From positions 1 through 10,194 of the forward strand of contig JBMDWZ010000205.1 of assembly GCA_048594865.1 (NCBI GenBank): a DNA stretch of 10,194 nt, read 5' to 3'. Under the pieces are notes generated by a model. The model saw nothing but the letters and a program-made list of their open reading frames with translations. It ran no database searches and had not been told where the DNA came from. The translations under genes were made by a program, and so were the position numbers. The stretch is from CALKWS01 sp048594865 (lineage in GTDB: Bacteria > Actinomycetota > Actinomycetes > Actinomycetales > Beutenbergiaceae). Positions 7,174-10,194 of this stretch are shown in pieces. The first letter of the stretch is position 1, and every line of letters starts with the position of its first letter.

Positions 7174-7806
7174 ATGCGACGGATGGAGACCACGAAGGAC
7201 GACGGCGATCTGGCCTACCAGCGACTGGTTGCGGCGTCGCAACGGATCCGGGAAGCTGCCCGGGCTCGCGGGAGGACCGGCACCAGCCACAACGACGCCG
7301 ACGACGAGGCCGGAACCTTCGCCACCGACGGCGCGCTGGGGTTCGACCCACTTCCGCTGTTGCGAGCGCTACATGCCAACGGTGCTCGCGCCGTCGTCAT
7401 CGGGCAGATCGCCTCGATCATGCATGGGGACGATGAGTTGACCGGTGATCTGGATCTGCTCTGGGACGGCGATCAGGCTGCGGCGCTGAGTGCCGCGTTT
7501 CGTTCGATGGAAGCGCGGTTGTCCGACGACGACGGCTGCGGCGTTGAGGTGAACGAGGCAGCGTTTGCGTTGCCGAAGGTGCTGTATTCCACGGAGTCGG
7601 CGAGCGGAGACTGCTGCACCCTGCAGTTGCCGTGGGGCGGGTCGGATCCCAGCGAGATGCTGGCGCGAGCCGAGGTCGCACATGGACCAGAGGGTCTGAA
7701 GGTGTACTACTTGGCGTTAGATGACCTGATTTTGCTCCGGGAAATGCTCGGGCGTCCGAAGGATCTGCGGCGCTTGGCGCGGTTGCGGGAGCTGCGCGGG
7801 TACTAG
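7174..7806 (+). CDS. Nucleotidyltransferase-fold protein (MNT/AbiEii-like), stand-alone
   Basis: A 210-residue protein from ATG 7174, chosen because GAGGG (7161-7165) lies eight bases upstream; in-frame ATGs at 7129 (preceded by GGGAG) and 7183 are alternatives. Residues 10-57 are charged and probably helical. The core reads AVVIGQIASIMHG (73-85), then TGDLDLLWDG (90-99), then, near the C-terminus, YLALDDLILLREMLGRPKD (179-197). This order is that of minimal nucleotidyltransferases and AbiEii-like proteins: a Gly-rich strand-turn, a D-x-D metal pair (D92, D94) and a DDLI...GRPKD helix. Here the usual GG or GS after the first strand is GQ, so catalysis is uncertain. Such proteins may transfer nucleotides to RNA or proteins, some as toxins. 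No AbiEi-type antitoxin or second small gene is adjacent. The gene is divergent from rplY and 179 bp ahead of the DUF222 gene. Confidence 0.75.
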   Translation: MRRMETTKDDGDLAYQRLVAASQRIREAARARGRTGTSHNDADDEAGTFATDGALGFDPLPLLRALHANGARAVVIGQIASIMHGDDELTGDLDLLWDGDQAAALSAAFRSMEARLSDDDGCGVEVNEAAFALPKVLYSTESASGDCCTLQLPWGGSDPSEMLARAEVAHGPEGLKVYYLALDDLILLREMLGRPKDLRRLARLRELRGY

Positions 7807-7926
7807 GGGCGTTACGTGCGCCTCGCGGACACTCACGGGGTTGCCGACACCTACGGAATTTGCGGGCTCCTCGCGGACCTGCTGGGTCTGATTTCCGCGC
7901 CCTGCACTCCATCCCTCTTTCACTAT

Positions 7927-7938
7927 TTTCCGCGGAAA
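7927..7938. promoter_or_regulatory. Perfect 12-bp palindrome upstream of the DUF222-HNH gene
   Basis: TTTCCGCGGAAA is a perfect palindrome 47 bases before the ATG at 7986. It lies in the 179-bp gap (7807-7985), which also has a 10-nt direct repeat CCTCGCGGAC (7821-7830 and 7869-7878). I see no convincing terminator for the upstream gene and no good -35 box. It may be an operator, or chance. Confidence 0.3.
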
Positions 7939-7985
7939 CGTGCGGCTCCACATGGAATGTCAGTGGGTGGTAGTACGTTCGTTGC

Positions 7986-10194
7986 ATGAGCCAATCACTG
8001 CCGATCCCGGGGTTTGACCCCACCGAGCCGGGCACCCCCGGTGGGTCGGCGCGCGCTCATTCGACATCGCCCTCTGGCAAGGCTCTCAGCCCCGAAGCAC
8101 GCCGGGCGCTGGCTCGCGAACGTCGTCGGGAGCGCGACCAGGTCCGCGCGGATTCGGCTTACGAGCAATGGGCCCAGGCCGTCAGGTCTGAGATTCCGCA
8201 CCGCTGGAACACCAGGCGTCCCCCGGTCGATGAAGAGATCCGGATGCTCGACTTGCTGTCCGCCGAACTTCCCGAGGCACGACTGGCCCTCAAGGTGGGT
8301 TCGGTGCGCCGCGATGCAATCAGCACCGGCCTCTTGATGGAGTTGCTCTCTGCAACGCAGCGCCTCACCTCGTGGCTGACTGCTCAACAGGCCCAGCTCA
8401 TTGCCGAACTTGTTGACCGCCGCGCAGATTCTCCAGACAGTGCCTTTGTCATCGAGGAGGTCGCGGCACAACTCAGCATCACCTCCTATGCCGCGGGCAA
8501 TCTGGTCACGCGCGCAGATTCCTTGCGGACCTATCCGGAGTTGCGCCAGGCCCTGGCATCGGGCCGGATCGACGCCCGGAAGGTCGACGTGTTCCTGGAT
8601 GGCACCAAGACCCTGCCGCCGTTGCATGGGCGCGAGGTCCAACGGCGCCTGCTCCCCCAGTCTGAGCAGATCACGGCCGCACAATTGCGTAAGAAGGTGG
8701 CTCGTGCGGCCATGTCGGTCGATCCGGAGTTCGCCCAGGAACGCGCTGAGCAGGCCAAGGCCGAGCGAACGGTGACCTTGACGCCGGCAGATGACGGAAT
8801 GGCGTGGCTGAGCGCATTTCTTCCGGCGCCTGAGGCAGTGGCTGCGTTCACCACAATCGATGCGCTCGCCACCAAGAACGGCGCCGACGACGACCGCCCC
8901 TTGAGCGCGCGGCGCGCGGATGCTTTCAGTGAGGTGTTCCGCGAGACGCTCGACGCTGGGTTCAGCCCAGGTGGTCGGCCGCTCAAGACGCGCCAAGTCG
9001 CACGCCCGCATGTGCAGGTGACCGTTGCCTCCTCCACCCTCGCCGGTGAGAATGACGCGCCGGCAGATCTGGCTGGGTACGGACCGATCACGGCGGAGTC
9101 CGCGCGCCTCATCGCTGCCGGTCGACTCGGGTTGTCTGCTCACGCCGCGGCGTCGAACGATCGGCGCAGTAAGAAGGCTGGCGAGAGCATTGGCACGGGC
9201 GCGGAGGATCCGCGGACCACTGCCGTGAGCGAGCGGGGCGCACCAGACACAAAGGGCCCACCAGACGCAAAGGGCCCAAGCCCTCAGAGTGAATCAGGTA
9301 GCTCGAGCTTCGACCTAGCCTCCGCTGCCGTCATCGTGAGCAGGATCCATACGGACCCCGCGACCGGAACTGTAGTCAGCATCGACCGGCCCGGCGCAGT
9401 ACCGCCCGTGTCGCCGTTAGTACCGTGCTCGCCGCCAGTTGAGACCGGCGCAAATCCGACCAAAGCGCATGAAAGCGGGCCACCTCAGGCAGAAGCCAAC
9501 GGATACGACCTACCTCAGGCCGGAACCAAGGCGCACGACCCACCTCAGACCCGCACCAGTGGAAACAGACCGAGCCCGCCGGGCGGGCCGGAACCAAAGG
9601 TGAGAGCAGGGCTCGGACCGGACTGGAAGTCGAATCCAGCCCGCGTGTTCGCCATGGTTCCGCCCTCGATATCCGATCCAACGGGATACCTGCGCGATAC
9701 GCACGGCCTGCTCTCGAGCGACTCCTACGCGCCGGGCGCAGAGCTGCGCAGATTCGTGTTGGCGCGCGACCGAACGTGCCGCTTCCCTGGCTGCGAACAA
9801 CCAGGGTGGCGCTCCCAAATCGATCACATCACGCCGTTCACCAACGAACTTCCAGCGTGGGCTCAGACCGTCGATACCAACCTGCACCTGTTGTGCGCCC
9901 GGCACCACCAGATGAAGACGAAGTCGACAGGGAGGGTCGGGCGCGCCGCGGACGGCACCACCCATGGGACCGCCCCGAGCGGCGCGCACCACCAGCGCGC
10001 TGCCGAGGTCATCGACCCACTGATCGCCGCTGGCAACACGAAGCTCGACCTCTACGAACTCACGCAGGTGTTCCCCACGATGCACCAACCGGGCACGGGC
10101 GAGCACCGGAATCCGAGGAACGTTGCCAACGACGTCACGAACATCGAGACCATCCGCGAAAGGATCCTGGGGACTTCCAGACAGGAGCCGGGGG
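7986..10194 (+). CDS. DUF222 and HNH endonuclease domain protein (13E12 repeat family), 3' end cut by window
   Basis: The frame is open for 736 codons from ATG 7986 to the right edge. The start MSQSLPIPGFDPTEPG has no clear ribosome-binding site; TAGTAC (7971-7976) could be a -10 box for a nearly leaderless mRNA. DUF222 spans about residues 80-330, with RADSLRTYPELRQALASGRI (176-195) and RRADAF. The family block beginning PHVQVTV (near 340) follows. A hydrophilic linker of about 180 residues runs from about 385 to 560 and contains two sets of tandem repeats. The HNH domain has C598 and C603 (CRFPGC), D613-H614, N632 and C637-x2-H640-H641, so the metal and catalytic residues are intact. The DP-x-TG motif normally just before HNH occurs twice (from 457 and from 564), on either side of part of the linker. 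Activity is unproven for most members; several mycobacterial ones are DNA-damage induced. A sequence continuing past HNH without a stop makes it longer than usual. Confidence 0.9.
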   Translation, partial: MSQSLPIPGFDPTEPGTPGGSARAHSTSPSGKALSPEARRALARERRRERDQVRADSAYEQWAQAVRSEIPHRWNTRRPPVDEEIRMLDLLSAELPEARLALKVGSVRRDAISTGLLMELLSATQRLTSWLTAQQAQLIAELVDRRADSPDSAFVIEEVAAQLSITSYAAGNLVTRADSLRTYPELRQALASGRIDARKVDVFLDGTKTLPPLHGREVQRRLLPQSEQITAAQLRKKVARAAMSVDPEFAQERAEQAKAERTVTLTPADDGMAWLSAFLPAPEAVAAFTTIDALATKNGADDDRPLSARRADAFSEVFRETLDAGFSPGGRPLKTRQVARPHVQVTVASSTLAGENDAPADLAGYGPITAESARLIAAGRLGLSAHAAASNDRRSKKAGESIGTGAEDPRTTAVSERGAPDTKGPPDAKGPSPQSESGSSSFDLASAAVIVSRIHTDPATGTVVSIDRPGAVPPVSPLVPCSPPVETGANPTKAHESGPPQAEANGYDLPQAGTKAHDPPQTRTSGNRPSPPGGPEPKVRAGLGPDWKSNPARVFAMVPPSISDPTGYLRDTHGLLSSDSYAPGAELRRFVLARDRTCRFPGCEQPGWRSQIDHITPFTNELPAWAQTVDTNLHLLCARHHQMKTKSTGRVGRAADGTTHGTAPSGAHHQRAAEVIDPLIAAGNTKLDLYELTQVFPTMHQPGTGEHRNPRNVANDVTNIETIRERILGTSRQEPG
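9241..9276 (+). repeat. 18-bp tandem duplication in the DUF222-HNH linker
   Basis: Two adjacent 18-bp units (9241-9258, 9259-9276) differ at one base and encode APDTKG and PPDAKG in frame. They suggest recent slippage in a disordered linker. Confidence 0.8.
9480..9569 (+). repeat. 30-bp, three-copy tandem repeat in the DUF222-HNH linker
   Basis: Three in-frame 30-bp units (9480-9509, 9510-9539, 9540-9569) encode PPQAEANGYD, LPQAGTKAHD and PPQTRTSGNR. The first ten bases of each are nearly identical and the rest has drifted. A more degenerate unit (containing TKAHESG) may precede them. Confidence 0.7.

Noticed and set aside
7966..7985. LexA/SOS box before the DUF222 gene
   Set aside because: Only one half-site (GTTCG in GTACGTTCGT) is present; the matching CGAAC half at the right spacing is absent.
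7995..9143. 382-codon minus-strand frame
   Set aside because: It is antisense to the DUF222 region, whose plus-strand frame has clear family motifs.

Overview
The window is GC-rich and uses strongly GC-biased codons. It carries Mfd, L25 (TL5/Ctc type with an acidic tail), peptidyl-tRNA hydrolase and a DUF222/HNH (13E12-type) protein, a mix that points to a high-GC actinobacterium (Actinomycetota). I cannot place it to genus.

Layout. From 7107 down to the left edge everything reads on the minus strand: a candidate promoter (7080-7107), a highly structured leader (about 6919-7073), rplY (L25), pth, a 12-helix membrane protein that looks like a degenerate fusion of two sugar-type ABC permease halves, and mfd. 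The last few residues of mfd probably fall beyond position 1. Each of the three gaps in this cluster (59, 76 and 73 bp) holds a strong hairpin without a T tract. From about 7129 to the right edge the plus strand carries a lone nucleotidyltransferase-fold protein and a long DUF222-HNH protein that runs off the window.

How the genes relate. rplY and pth are translation housekeeping genes, for 5S rRNA binding and recycling of peptidyl-tRNA. mfd couples stalled RNA polymerase to nucleotide excision repair. Their adjacency is a chromosomal backbone arrangement. The two plus-strand genes look accessory: a stand-alone MNT/AbiEii-like protein without a visible partner, and a member of an often multicopy actinobacterial nuclease-like family.

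Most interesting points. (1) The rplY leader has a 19-nt closing helix with 18 matches. It encloses a 10-bp-arm palindrome and a 6-bp hairpin, and begins about where the candidate promoter would start the transcript; autogenous control by L25 is a testable idea. (2) Two mutually exclusive hairpins sit immediately before the pth ribosome-binding site. (3) A 6+6 helix MalF-MalG-like fusion has eroded EAA loops and no ATPase or binding protein beside it. (4) The DUF222-HNH protein has a long repetitive linker between its two conserved parts. I see no complete defence system, CRISPR array, tRNA, rRNA or insertion sequence.
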